Assembly: GCA_910588845.1 (NCBI GenBank)
Contig: CAJURU010000008.1
Span: 67,408-131,407 of the forward strand
Reading direction: 5' to 3'
Origin: an uncultured Lachnospiraceae bacterium
GTDB taxonomy: Bacteria > Bacillota > Clostridia > Lachnospirales > Lachnospiraceae
DNA length: 64,000 bases
A program made the position numbers and the translations under genes. The notes beneath the pieces were generated by a model. The model searched no databases and was not told where the DNA came from. It saw nothing but the letters and a program-made list of their open reading frames with translations. Every line of letters begins with the position of its first letter. Positions within the stretch are counted from its first letter, which is position 1. This document shows positions 51,406 to 60,996 of this stretch, piece after piece.

Positions 51406-53646
51406 TCATCTCTTCACGCCTTTTCCGTCACGGCAGGCGATTCGCAGCCTGTGCAACATGATCTGCTTGTCCTTTTCCTCAATCACCCGCTCCTCATCAC
51501 CCAGAAGGTATGCCGCTTTGAGGCTGTCTTTCTCGTCTATTTTCATTCCCCGAACGCCGATAGCTCCCTTCTTCTTCTGAGGAACACTTGAGGCCAGAAA
51601 ACGCAAAAACATCCCTTTTTCTGTCTGTAGGACGATACTCTCTTCTTCTGTCTCCGCCAAGGGCTCTGCCAGGAAAACACTTTCACCCGCATTTAGCTTG
51701 GTCGCTGCCGTCGTCCGTTTCGACACATCAAACTCCGCGCCGTCCACCTTTTTTAACATACCGGAACTGCTGACAAACAAAAGCTTTCTGCCCAGAAGTC
51801 CGCCCAGACTATTGATATAAACAATTGTCTCCTCACTGCTGTTATAGTTACTAATATTATCAAGCGGCGTTCCCTTATCGCGGAATTTGCCATACGGAAG
51901 GTCCAATATCTTCACCGTGTGGAGATGTCCTGTATTCGTAAATATACAAAGCTTGTCTGTATTCATGCAGTGGATCACATACTTATTCTCTCCGTCCGCC
52001 GCCTCCTGATTGCGCTCATATGTGGAGACGTCTACCGTTCTGGTATAACCGAAACGGTCTATCAACAGAACCACCGGCATTTCTTCGATTTTCTTCTCCT
52101 CGTAAACGGCTTCCTTAGCATTCTCAATCTTTGTCTTTCTCGGTGTTCCGTATTCCTTCTGGAAACGCGTCAAGTCCTTCACAATCACTTTTGCCATCGC
52201 GCTGCGGCTGCCAAGGATTTCTTCATACTTAGCGATATTGGCAAGCGTCGCCTCATGCTCTTTCATCAATGCCTCAATTTCCAAACCGATCAGCTTGTAG
52301 AGGCGCATTTCCAAAATTGCAGCAGCCTGCCGCTCCGTGAAACAAAGGTTCTTAGCGTCCGCTTCCGAGCCTTTGTAGCGGAACTTAATCTTCTCCGTGT
52401 TGCCATTCATCAGACAATCCTTGGCGTCCTTAATATTCTTAGAACCACGCAAGATTTCAATAATCAGGTCAATCACGTCGCACGCCTGGATTAAGCCCTC
52501 CTGGACTTCCTTTTTGTCCAGCTCCTTTGCCAAAAGCGTCTGATACTTCCTGGTGGCAAGCTCATACTGGAAATTCACATGATGACGGATAATCGGCACC
52601 AGCCCCAGTGTTTCCGGCCTTCCATCCGTCACCGCCAGCATATTTACGCCAAACGTGTCCTCCAAACGCGTTTTTTTATAAAGCATATTGCAAAGATTCT
52701 CCACATCCGCACCTTTTTTCAAATCAAGTACAATGCGAATGCCCTCTTTGGAAGACTGGTTGGAAATATCCACAATATCCGTCGTCTTCTTTGTCTCTAC
52801 CAGATTGTAAACATCCATAAGAAATTTCCCGATATTTGCGCCCACCATCGTATAAGGAATTTCCGTAATTACCAGACGCTGCCTGCCTCCTTTGGCCTGT
52901 TCCACTTCAACCTTGCCGCGCAGTTTGATTTTGCCGGTTCCGCTCTCATAAATTTGTAGAAGATCATCCTGATTGACGACGATTCCTCCGGTGGGAAAAT
53001 CCGGTCCCTTGATATGTTCCATCATCTGGGCCGTCGTAATATCGGGATTTTTCATATAAGCTTTGACGCCCTCAAGCACTTCGGAAAAATTATGGGGCGG
53101 AATGCTCGTCGCCATACCGACGGCAATTCCTTCGGCGCCATTTATCAGCAAATTGGGTACTCGCACCGGCAATACGGACGGCTCTTTCTCCGTCTCGTCA
53201 AAGTTAGGCACGAAGTCTACGACATCCTTGTCCAAATCCGCAAGGTATGCTTCCTGCGTCACCTTTTCAAGACGCGCCTCCGTATAACGCATCGCCGCCG
53301 CGCCGTCGCCCTCAATGGAGCCAAAATTTCCATGCCCGTCTACAAGCGGGAGGCCCTTCTTAAAATCCTGCGCCAAAACCACCAGCGCTTCATAGATAGA
53401 ACTGTCCCCATGAGGATGATACTTACCCATGGTGTCGCCGACAATTCTCGCACATTTTCGATATGGCCTGTCGTAGCGTATTCCCAGCTCATGCATATCA
53501 TAAAGCGTCCTGCGCTGCACCGGCTTTAAGCCGTCCCGGACATCCGGCAGCGCCCGCGCCACGATTACGCTCATGGCATAATCTATATAAGACTTCTGCA
53601 TCAGCTCCGAATATTCCGTACGAATAATCTGTTCATTCTGCTCCAT
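51406..53646 (-). CDS. type IIA DNA topoisomerase subunit A (GyrA/ParC family, probable topoisomerase IV)
   Basis: A 746-residue breakage-reunion subunit. ARALPDVRDGLKPVQRR is at residues 30-46, and the DNA-cleaving Tyr121 lies in AAAMRYTEARL. The C-terminal beta-pinwheel has blades such as FTNTGHLHTVKILDLPYG, but only a degenerate GyrA box (QKKKGAIG). The length (746) fits ParC better than the 820-850 of most GyrA proteins. A second gyrase pair is expected near dnaA, outside this window. It is 13 bases downstream of its partner gene. GyrA cannot be excluded without the genome. Confidence 0.9.
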   Translation of the reverse strand: MEQNEQIIRTEYSELMQKSYIDYAMSVIVARALPDVRDGLKPVQRRTLYDMHELGIRYDRPYRKCARIVGDTMGKYHPHGDSSIYEALVVLAQDFKKGLPLVDGHGNFGSIEGDGAAAMRYTEARLEKVTQEAYLADLDKDVVDFVPNFDETEKEPSVLPVRVPNLLINGAEGIAVGMATSIPPHNFSEVLEGVKAYMKNPDITTAQMMEHIKGPDFPTGGIVVNQDDLLQIYESGTGKIKLRGKVEVEQAKGGRQRLVITEIPYTMVGANIGKFLMDVYNLVETKKTTDIVDISNQSSKEGIRIVLDLKKGADVENLCNMLYKKTRLEDTFGVNMLAVTDGRPETLGLVPIIRHHVNFQYELATRKYQTLLAKELDKKEVQEGLIQACDVIDLIIEILRGSKNIKDAKDCLMNGNTEKIKFRYKGSEADAKNLCFTERQAAAILEMRLYKLIGLEIEALMKEHEATLANIAKYEEILGSRSAMAKVIVKDLTRFQKEYGTPRKTKIENAKEAVYEEKKIEEMPVVLLIDRFGYTRTVDVSTYERNQEAADGENKYVIHCMNTDKLCIFTNTGHLHTVKILDLPYGKFRDKGTPLDNISNYNSSEETIVYINSLGGLLGRKLLFVSSSGMLKKVDGAEFDVSKRTTAATKLNAGESVFLAEPLAETEEESIVLQTEKGMFLRFLASSVPQKKKGAIGVRGMKIDEKDSLKAAYLLGDEERVIEEKDKQIMLHRLRIACRDGKGVKR

Positions 53647-53659
53647 GATTTATTCCTTT

Positions 53660-55582
53660 CTATATGTCCAGCTCTGCATCATGCGCATGCTCATGGATAA
53701 ACTCTCTGCGCGGAAGCACTTCCGTGCCCATCAGCATTTCCGTCACCTCAGACGCCATTCTGGCATCCTCAATCTCCACCTTCTTGAGCATCCGCGTCTG
53801 AGGATTCAATGTAGTCTCCCACAGCTGATCTGCATCCATTTCTCCCAGTCCCTTATAGCGCTGCAAGGTAAAAGCACCTTTATGGCGTTTGCGATATTTC
53901 TTCAAAGCAATGTCGTCATACAGGTATTCCTCCTCGCCTCTGCTGGGAATCGCCTTATACAAGGGCGGCATCGCAATATAGACGTGCCCCTCAAAAATCA
54001 GTTCCGGCATAAAACGGTAAAACAAGGTCAGCAGCAAGGTGGAAATATGCGCGCCGTCCACATCTGCGTCCGCCATAACAATAATCTTGCCATATCTGAG
54101 TTTTGTAATATCGAAATCATTGCCGTATCCCTCGGAGAACCCGCAGCCAAACGCATTAATCATTGTTTTAATCTCTGCATTGGCAAGCACCTTGTCAATG
54201 CTCGCCTTCTCAACATTGAGAATCTTGCCGCGGATTGGCAAAATAGCCTGGTAATTGCGGTCCCTTGCTGTTTTCGCCGAACCGCCCGCAGAATCTCCCT
54301 CCACAATAAAAATCTCGCAAAGAGACGCATCCCGGCTCTCACAGTTGGCAAGCTTACCGTTGGAATCAAAGGAAAACTTCTGCTTCGTCAAAAGGTTTGT
54401 CTTTGCCTTTTCCTCTGTCTTTCGTATCCTTGCCGCCTTCTCCGCACAGGAAATCACTTTCTTGAGATTTTCTAAATTTTTATCAAAATATAGTTGAATT
54501 TCTTCCCCGGTAACCTTGCTGGTTATGCGCGCCGCATCCTGGTTATCAAGTTTCGTCTTCGTCTGGCCCTCAAATCTGGGCGCCGGATGCTTGATGGAAA
54601 TTACGGCTGTCAGCCCATTGCGCACGTCCGTGCCGGTAAAATTGGCGTCTTTTTCTTTTAAAACACCGAGTTCTCTGGCATAATTATTAATTACCGTCGT
54701 AAATACAGTCTTAAATCCAGTCAGATGCGTACCGCCTTCGGCGTTGTAAATATTGTTACAAAAGCCCAGCACATTTTCACGGAACTCATTGATATACTGA
54801 AACGCCGCCTCGACCGTGATTCCTTCGCCCTCTCCCTTGAAATATACGACGTCATGTACCGCCGGGGCTTTGCGGTTCAAATCCTTGACAAAGCCGATGA
54901 TCCCCTCCTCCTCATGGAATTCAATTTTCTCTGGGACATCCCCGCGCTTATCTTCATAGACAATCGTAAGCCTGGGATTTAAGTATGCCGTCTCATGGAG
55001 GCGGCTCTTGACATCCTCCTCCTTAAAACGCGTCTTCTCAAAAATCTCCGGATCCGGCAAAAAGGTAATCTTCGTACCCGTCTTTTTCGTTTTACCGATG
55101 ACTGGAAGCAGTCCCTGTTGCAAATCGACCACTGGGTTGCCGCGCTCATATCTGTCATGATGAATCTTACCGTCGAGATACACTTCCAAATCAAGATATA
55201 CCGACAATGCATTGACAACGGAAGAACCTACGCCGTGAAGCCCGCCGCTGGTCTTATAAGCGTCGTTGTCAAATTTGCCTCCTGCGTGCAGCGTGGAAAA
55301 TACCAGACGTGCAGCCGATATCCCCTTCTCGTGCATGCCCACCGGTATCCCTCGTCCATTATCCTCTACCGTGCAGGAACCGTCCTTCTCTAAAGTCACC
55401 TTAATTCTATCGCAAAACCCTGCCAAATGCTCGTCCACAGAGTTGTCTACAATCTCATAGATTAAATGATTCAAGCCCTTGCGTGACACGCTCCCGATGT
55501 ACATGCCTGGCCTTTTCCTTACGGCTTCCAAACCTTCCAGCACCGTTATATTGCCGGCGCCGTATTCCTGTTTCTCTGCCAT
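53660..55582 (-). CDS. type IIA DNA topoisomerase subunit B (GyrB/ParE family, probable topoisomerase IV)
   Basis: A 640-residue ATPase subunit. The GHKL ATPase N-terminus shows IVDNSVDEHLAG, EDNGRGIPVGMH and TSGGLHGVGSSVVNAL. The TOPRIM domain has IFIVEGDSAGGSAK, PIRGKILNVEKA and the metal-binding MADADVDGAHI. The C-terminus RYKGLGEMDADQLWETTL is complete. In sequence it is GyrB-like in several blocks, yet it is paired with a ParC-sized A subunit, as is common for the second pair in Lachnospiraceae. It works with the next gene to pass one duplex through another. Confidence 0.9.
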   Translation of the reverse strand: MAEKQEYGAGNITVLEGLEAVRKRPGMYIGSVSRKGLNHLIYEIVDNSVDEHLAGFCDRIKVTLEKDGSCTVEDNGRGIPVGMHEKGISAARLVFSTLHAGGKFDNDAYKTSGGLHGVGSSVVNALSVYLDLEVYLDGKIHHDRYERGNPVVDLQQGLLPVIGKTKKTGTKITFLPDPEIFEKTRFKEEDVKSRLHETAYLNPRLTIVYEDKRGDVPEKIEFHEEEGIIGFVKDLNRKAPAVHDVVYFKGEGEGITVEAAFQYINEFRENVLGFCNNIYNAEGGTHLTGFKTVFTTVINNYARELGVLKEKDANFTGTDVRNGLTAVISIKHPAPRFEGQTKTKLDNQDAARITSKVTGEEIQLYFDKNLENLKKVISCAEKAARIRKTEEKAKTNLLTKQKFSFDSNGKLANCESRDASLCEIFIVEGDSAGGSAKTARDRNYQAILPIRGKILNVEKASIDKVLANAEIKTMINAFGCGFSEGYGNDFDITKLRYGKIIVMADADVDGAHISTLLLTLFYRFMPELIFEGHVYIAMPPLYKAIPSRGEEEYLYDDIALKKYRKRHKGAFTLQRYKGLGEMDADQLWETTLNPQTRMLKKVEIEDARMASEVTEMLMGTEVLPRREFIHEHAHDAELDI

Positions 55583-55674
55583 GTTCTGTCTTCCTTTCCT
55601 TGCTTGCCTGACATAACTCGCCCTGCAAAAAATATATCATCCCAAACAGGTCGTTCAATATCCGACTTCCTTTT

Positions 55675-56487
55675 TCACTTGCCGCAAAACGCCCGGCTTA
55701 AATCCTCCCTCAACGCATCGCAATCCTGATAGCGTTCCCCAGGGTCTTCCCGCACACACTTACAAATGATCCTCTCTAATTTACGAAACTGAGAAAGCCT
55801 GAAACGACAGTCAAAAAACTTACTGCACTTTCCACACTTCTTCTCTACCAGTTCAGGTCCTTTTCCTGTCAGGAGCTGATACATTGTCACTCCTAAAGCG
55901 TAGATATCCGTGCGCGCATCTACGCATTTATTCATATCAAACTGCTCCGGCGCCGCATATCCTCTGGTTCCAAGACGCAGAGAGGATTCTTTGCTTTCCT
56001 GCCCGCTCTCCATCACGGCTCCAAAATCAATAAGCCTGAGATTTCCTGCTGACTGGATCATAATATTATCCGGCTTCATATCGCAATATACCAGCGACGG
56101 CGTATAACGGTGCAGATAAGAGAGCATCAGACATAAATCCATTGCCATGCGCACCACTTCCCCTGCCGGCAAAGAACCCAGCCTGATAAGACGTTCCCCC
56201 GCAGTTTCCCCTTCCAGGAATTCCATGATGATATAATCTGCCTGCTCCGTCTCCACGATATCAAATATTTGTGGAAAATACGGATATTTCAGTTTCCATA
56301 TTATCTGAGCTTCCCTGCGCGCAAACGCATAAATCCTACTGTCCCCAGACTGATTAATTTCTTTTATCGCACGCTTTCTGCCACTTTCCACGTCATAAGC
56401 CAGATATACCTGCGCATTCCCGCCTCTGCCAAGATGCTTTTCTATCTGGTAACGCTGTGCCAGCGTTTCTCCGACCTTTAAACCCAT
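55675..56487 (-). CDS. soluble Ser/Thr protein kinase, Hanks type
   Basis: A 270-residue single-domain kinase with no membrane segment or PASTA repeats. The glycine loop is GRGGNAQVYLA (20-30), the ATP lysine K42 in RAIKEI, the catalytic loop YCDMKPDN (134-141) with Cys in place of the usual Arg of HRD, DFG at 155-157 region, and GTRGYAAPEQ for the activation segment end. Near the C-terminus is a cysteine cluster (C218, C221, C227, then C242 and C244) that could hold a metal. It overlaps gpsA by ten bases, so the kinase is translated with lipid-synthesis genes. Substrates are unknown. Confidence 0.9.
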   Translation of the reverse strand: MGLKVGETLAQRYQIEKHLGRGGNAQVYLAYDVESGRKRAIKEINQSGDSRIYAFARREAQIIWKLKYPYFPQIFDIVETEQADYIIMEFLEGETAGERLIRLGSLPAGEVVRMAMDLCLMLSYLHRYTPSLVYCDMKPDNIMIQSAGNLRLIDFGAVMESGQESKESSLRLGTRGYAAPEQFDMNKCVDARTDIYALGVTMYQLLTGKGPELVEKKCGKCSKFFDCRFRLSQFRKLERIICKCVREDPGERYQDCDALREDLSRAFCGK

Positions 56488-57488
56488 TCTGCCTGTTCGT
56501 TCTCTGTTTTGCGGTCACGAAGCATCAATTCCTGTACCGCTTCCTTCACCGGCTTATTATGGAACAATACAAGGTTTACCTGCTCAATAATCGGCATCGC
56601 TACCTGATATTTCTCAGACAGTCCCATTGCCGCTTTGGCAGAATAAATACCTTCCACCACCATCTTTACTTCTGCGGTAGCTTCCTCCATCGTCTTTCCC
56701 TGTCCAATTAACATACCGGCTTTACGGTTGCGGCTATGTCTGCTGGCACAGGTAACAATCAAATCTCCAATACCTGTAAGGCCGCTGATTGTCTCATACT
56801 TCGCGCCCATCGCCAATGCAAGCCGCCCAATCTCCGTAATTCCTCTGGTAATCAGCGCTGCTTTCGTGTTGTCCCCGTAACCTAAACCGTCCGCCATACC
56901 AGCCGCCAGGGCAATGACATTCTTCAAAGCCCCTCCGAGTTCAATGCCCAGCATGTCAGAGCTTGTATATACGCGGAACTCATCATTCATAAACGTATTC
57001 TGCACAAATTCCGCCGCTTCCCTGCTATCAGCTCCCGCCACGCAAGTCGTGGGAAGTCTCCTGCCCACTTCCTCTGCATGGCTGGGTCCCGACAACACGG
57101 CAACTCTTGCCTGCGGAATTTCTTCTTTTATAATATCACTCAAGACCATCAAGGTTTTCTCTTCTATGCCTTTGGCCACGTTGACAATCAACTGTCCTTC
57201 CTTCACAAAGGACTGCATGTTCTTTGCAGTGCCCCGGGTAAATACGGACGGCACAGCAAGCACCAACAATTCCCTGCCCGCCACAGCTTCCTCAAGATTT
57301 GTAGTGAGGCCAATTTCCTCCGACAGTTTCACGCCAGGAAGTTTCGTCACATGCTCCCGCTTTTCTTTGAGCATTGAAATTTCCTCTTCCATAATAGACC
57401 AAATTGTCACTTCATGCCCATTACGGGCCAACACAGACGCCAAAGCCGTCCCCCAGCTTCCTGCGCCAATTACACTTACCTTAGCCAT
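56478..57488 (-). CDS. gpsA: glycerol-3-phosphate dehydrogenase [NAD(P)+]
   Basis: A 336-residue enzyme that reduces dihydroxyacetone phosphate to sn-glycerol 3-phosphate for phospholipid synthesis. The dinucleotide-binding motif GAGSWGTALA is at residues 7-16. VAKGIEEKT, LSGPSHAEEV, GALKNVIALAAGMADGLGYGDN and TGIGDLIVTC are the family's active-site blocks, with the catalytic lysine in the GALKN segment. It follows plsY after 12 bases, so substrate maker and user are co-transcribed. GAGG is present upstream of the ATG. Confidence 0.98.
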   Translation of the reverse strand: MAKVSVIGAGSWGTALASVLARNGHEVTIWSIMEEEISMLKEKREHVTKLPGVKLSEEIGLTTNLEEAVAGRELLVLAVPSVFTRGTAKNMQSFVKEGQLIVNVAKGIEEKTLMVLSDIIKEEIPQARVAVLSGPSHAEEVGRRLPTTCVAGADSREAAEFVQNTFMNDEFRVYTSSDMLGIELGGALKNVIALAAGMADGLGYGDNTKAALITRGITEIGRLALAMGAKYETISGLTGIGDLIVTCASRHSRNRKAGMLIGQGKTMEEATAEVKMVVEGIYSAKAAMGLSEKYQVAMPIIEQVNLVLFHNKPVKEAVQELMLRDRKTENEQAEWV

Positions 57489-57500
57489 ATATTTATATCC

Positions 57501-58169
57501 TCATTTCTTTTCCAGATTTCCCGACTTCTTAAAAGAAAATTTATTCTCTGTCCCTGAAAGCAGCCGCTTAATATTCGCTTTATGGCGCCAAATTCCCATT
57601 ATGGCAAACAGCGCGCCTACCGCATACATCTCCACCATAAGCTCAGGCGCTACCCGCAAATATCCCAACTGCCCGAACACCACAAGCTGTATAAAAAAAC
57701 AGAACATCACCAAAATAGAACCCAATGACACATATCTGGTCACAGCGACTACCACAATAAACAAAAGCAAGCACAAAATTGCCATCGGCGGATAAAATGC
57801 CAGGATAAATCCTGCCGTACAGGCAATCCCCTTGCCGCCCTTAAATTTTAGATACGCCGGAAAATTGTGGCCCAGCACCGTGCCAAACCCCGCATACATT
57901 TCCAGGAGCATAACCCCTTGCGGGTATCTTTCATGAAAAATCAGCCAGGCAATAAGCATTGACAGTATCGCCTTGCCCAAATCCCCGATAAAGGTAATGA
58001 GCCCGGCCTTGAGGCCGAGCGTGCGCAGGGTATTGGTCGCCCCCGCATTTCCACTGCCATGCTGACGAATATCCACGTGGTGCAGTTTCCCATAAATATA
58101 TCCTGTCTGAAACATCCCCAGGCAATAACCGATTACAATGCAGATTCCGCGTGCCAGTACCATACTCAT
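57501..58169 (-). CDS. plsY: acyl-phosphate:glycerol-3-phosphate acyltransferase PlsY
   Basis: A 222-residue membrane protein with about six segments. The signature loops are GSGNAGATNTLR (glycerol phosphate binding), GHNFPAYLKFKGGKGIA and the ALFAIMGIWRHKANIKRLL end. PlsY makes lysophosphatidic acid from acyl phosphate and glycerol 3-phosphate at the membrane. It starts two bases after the der stop and precedes gpsA, giving the usual der-plsY-gpsA order of Firmicutes. The last 20 residues are a charged cytoplasmic tail. Confidence 0.97.
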   Translation of the reverse strand: MSMVLARGICIVIGYCLGMFQTGYIYGKLHHVDIRQHGSGNAGATNTLRTLGLKAGLITFIGDLGKAILSMLIAWLIFHERYPQGVMLLEMYAGFGTVLGHNFPAYLKFKGGKGIACTAGFILAFYPPMAILCLLLFIVVVAVTRYVSLGSILVMFCFFIQLVVFGQLGYLRVAPELMVEMYAVGALFAIMGIWRHKANIKRLLSGTENKFSFKKSGNLEKK

Positions 58170-58171
58170 GC

Positions 58172-59494
58172 TTATTCCCCTTTCCTTTCCCGAATAAAAA
58201 ACTTCAATGACGTCCCCTGGAACCCAAATGCATCCCTGATACGATTCTCCAAATATCTGATATACGAAAAATGCATCAACTTCTTGTCATTGACAAAAAT
58301 AACAAACGTTGGCGGTTTGACCGCTACCTGCGTAATATAGTAGAGTTTTAATCGCTTTCCTTTATCGGAAGGCGGCTGCTGCATCGCAATTGCCTCCGAC
58401 ATAATCTCGTTGAGTACGCCGGTGGCAACGCGCATAGAATTGTTCTCCAACACAACGTCTATCATGTCGAAGAGTTTCTTCGTTCTCTGTCCTGTCTTTG
58501 CTGATATAAACAGAATCTCTGCGTAAGGCATGAAACTCAAAATCTCTCGTATGCGCTCTGTGTGCTTATAAATGGTCTTATCATTTTTCTCAATCGCATC
58601 CCACTTATTGACGGCTATAATAATGCCTTTTCCGCGCTCATGGGCTATCCCGGCAATCTTAGCGTCCTGCTCCGTCACGCCCTCCGTAGCGTCGATCATG
58701 ACGACCACTACGTCCGCGCGCTCCACAGCCGTCACCGCCCGGATAATACTGAACCGCTCCAATTCCTCCTTAATCTTGCTCTTGCGGCGCAGCCCCGCAG
58801 TATCAATAAAGACGTACTCCCTGTCCTGATAGATAATTTCCGTATCTATGGCATCTCTGGTCGTACCCGCAATCTCTGAGACAATCACGCGTTCCTCGCC
58901 TACCAGATGATTAATCAGCGACGATTTACCTACGTTCGGTTTACCTACTATGGCAATCTTGGGCCGTTCATCTTCCTTATCATCCTCGTCCTGCTGTGGA
59001 AAATGTTTTATTACCTCATCGAGCATATCGCCGATACCCAGTCTGGAAGCCGCGGAAATCGGAATCGGGTCGCCGATTCCCAGATTGTAAAACTCATACA
59101 CATCCGGCATATATTTCTCAAAACTGTCCACCTTATTTACCAACAGCAATACCGGCTTCCGCGAGCGGCGCAGCATATCGGCAACCTTAGAGTCCGCGTC
59201 CACAAGCCCCTGCTTGACATCTGTGAGGAATAGAATGACATCCGCAGTGTCGATCGCAATCTGCGCCTGCTCCCTCATCTGTGAAAGGATAATATCACTG
59301 CTGTCCGGCTCAATTCCTCCCGTATCAATCAGGGTAAACGACGCATCCAACCAGCTCACATCCGCATAGATCCTATCTCTTGTCACACCGGGCGTATCCT
59401 GCACAATGGAAATGCGCTCGCCCGCCAGCACATTAAACAACGTAGACTTCCCCACATTTGGACGCCCTACAACTGCAACTACCGGTTTACTCAT
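58172..59494 (-). CDS. der: ribosome biogenesis GTPase Der
   Basis: The ATG at 59494 with AGGAG six bases upstream starts MSKPVVAVVGRPNVGKST; the frame is open to 59521. It has two tandem G domains: GRPNVGKST (9-17) with DTPGVTRD and NKVD, and GKPNVGKSS with EIAGTTRD, DTAGLRRKSK and NKWD. A KH-like C-terminal domain follows. 440 residues. Der acts in late assembly of the 50S subunit. It is coupled to the radical-SAM DUF512 gene, whose stop lies two bases upstream, and this pair is frequent in Clostridia. Confidence 0.98.
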   Translation of the reverse strand: MSKPVVAVVGRPNVGKSTLFNVLAGERISIVQDTPGVTRDRIYADVSWLDASFTLIDTGGIEPDSSDIILSQMREQAQIAIDTADVILFLTDVKQGLVDADSKVADMLRRSRKPVLLLVNKVDSFEKYMPDVYEFYNLGIGDPIPISAASRLGIGDMLDEVIKHFPQQDEDDKEDERPKIAIVGKPNVGKSSLINHLVGEERVIVSEIAGTTRDAIDTEIIYQDREYVFIDTAGLRRKSKIKEELERFSIIRAVTAVERADVVVVMIDATEGVTEQDAKIAGIAHERGKGIIIAVNKWDAIEKNDKTIYKHTERIREILSFMPYAEILFISAKTGQRTKKLFDMIDVVLENNSMRVATGVLNEIMSEAIAMQQPPSDKGKRLKLYYITQVAVKPPTFVIFVNDKKLMHFSYIRYLENRIRDAFGFQGTSLKFFIRERKGE

Positions 59495-59496
59495 TC

Positions 59497-60990
59497 TTAT
59501 CTCCTTATTCCATTTCTGCAACTATAATCGTCTAACAGACAGGATACCAAATCCTGTCCGCTTGATTTTACAATATCTACCTCTACTTGTAAAGCATTTT
59601 CCACCTGCGCAAGCGTCATGTCATCGAGAAACACTTCCTCCCCGCTGCGCAAAAGATTACAGGGCAAAAGCAACTTGCTGCCCAGGTTCCTGCCCCTAAG
59701 CTGTTCTACAATATCCTGTCCGGTCAGAAGGCCGGAAACCGTAATCTGTTCTCCAAAAAAACGGTTGACAATCGGAATCACCTGAATTTCAATCTGGGGA
59801 AATACTTCCATAAACTTCTGTGCCAACTCACATATTGTCGGCGCCGCCAAAAGCCCCGTAGCAACTGTAACGCGGCTTACTATAGACGCCGTTTCTCTAT
59901 TATCCACTGCTTGCGCTGCGCCATCCTTGCACGCTTCCTGCTGAACTTGCGCTGCGCCATCCTTGCATGTTTCCTGCTGAACTTGCGCTGCGCCATCCTT
60001 GCACGCTTCCTGCTGAACTTGCGCTGCGCCATCCTTGCATGTTTCCTGTTGGGCTTCTGCCAACGCCTCTGCAAATTCTGTCCGCAGAAGACGCAGCATA
60101 CCCACGCCATTTTCTAGCTGGATATAACCGTCATAACTGTCTTCTTGCGGTAATTCTTCCTCAGCCAACAGATACCATTCATCACTGGCATGGATGAAAT
60201 GTATGCCGCATTTTTGCATGCAAACTCTCTGGAAATGATGAATCATCTCCAGTACCTTCCTGGCATCTTCTTTTGTAAACGGCTCCAAGGGAAACAAACC
60301 TTCCCGGAAACGGCTCAACCCCACCGGAACCACAGACACGCTCTCCATCACCGGCATATACTGCATCAAATCTCTGATACTGCGCGCTAGCTCCTCACCG
60401 TCGTTTATCCCCTTACAGAGCACAATCTGCCCATTCATAGGGATGCCAGCCTCGTAAAGTTTGTCCAACTTAGACAGGGCGTCTCCCGCAAAACGATTGT
60501 TCAGCATCTTGCATCTAAGTTCCGGGTTCGTCGTCTGCACAGATATGTTAATGGGCGCCAACTTATACGCGATAATCCGTTCCAAATCATGCTCTTTCAT
60601 ATTCGTGAGCGTCACATAATTCCCCTGCAAAAAGGAAAGCCTGGAATCATCATCCTTAAAATACAAGGTATCACGCATCCCTGGAGGCATCTGATCAATA
60701 AAACAGAAAATGCACTTGTTTTGACAGGATTTGTAGTCGTCCATCAAGCCATTTTCAAAAGCAATGCCAAGATCCTCCTCGTACTCCTTCTCAATGTCCA
60801 GCTCCCATTCCTCTCCATCCGCTTTGCGGATAGATACTGTCAAATACTCTTCATTCGTGAAATAATGATAATCAAAGACATCTCCAATCTCACAGCCGTT
60901 CACTGACAACAACACATCTCCTGGCTCCACGCCCAGCTCTTCCGCTATGCTGTCCGGCATAATACGGCTTATCACATGTTCCTTTTTCAC
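59497..60990 (-). CDS. radical-SAM-like DUF512 protein with PDZ domain and coding minisatellite
   Basis: A 497-residue protein starting with GTG. Residues 1-70 form a PDZ-like domain (SRIMPDSIAEELGVEPGD). C89-x3-C93-x2-C96 in KSCQNKCIFCFID is the iron-sulfur motif of radical SAM enzymes. A TIM-barrel-like part and DUF512 follow. Inside DUF512, residues about 313-360 are four 12-residue repeats, QQE(T/A)CKDGAAQV, not expected in the family. The repeat adds four extra cysteines. The family is usually encoded next to der, as here; its reaction is unknown. Confidence 0.9.
   Translation of the reverse strand: MKKEHVISRIMPDSIAEELGVEPGDVLLSVNGCEIGDVFDYHYFTNEEYLTVSIRKADGEEWELDIEKEYEEDLGIAFENGLMDDYKSCQNKCIFCFIDQMPPGMRDTLYFKDDDSRLSFLQGNYVTLTNMKEHDLERIIAYKLAPINISVQTTNPELRCKMLNNRFAGDALSKLDKLYEAGIPMNGQIVLCKGINDGEELARSIRDLMQYMPVMESVSVVPVGLSRFREGLFPLEPFTKEDARKVLEMIHHFQRVCMQKCGIHFIHASDEWYLLAEEELPQEDSYDGYIQLENGVGMLRLLRTEFAEALAEAQQETCKDGAAQVQQEACKDGAAQVQQETCKDGAAQVQQEACKDGAAQAVDNRETASIVSRVTVATGLLAAPTICELAQKFMEVFPQIEIQVIPIVNRFFGEQITVSGLLTGQDIVEQLRGRNLGSKLLLPCNLLRSGEEVFLDDMTLAQVENALQVEVDIVKSSGQDLVSCLLDDYSCRNGIRR
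59911..60054. repeat. 36-bp in-frame minisatellite, four units
   Basis: Units start at 59911, 59947, 59983 and 60019, each beginning TTGCGCTGCGCCATCCTTGC. Units alternate in two bases (CGC against TGT), so the array looks like a doubled 72-bp block. Length is a multiple of three, so copy-number change keeps the DUF512 reading frame. Confidence 0.9.
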
Positions 60991-60996
60991 GTCTTA

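Noticed and set aside
59880..60197. Repeat-containing frames on both strands through the 36-bp minisatellite, and a CRISPR-like look
   Set aside because: Units are directly adjacent with no spacers, so it is not CRISPR. Because 36 is a multiple of three, other frames stay open by chance; the DUF512 frame is the real one.
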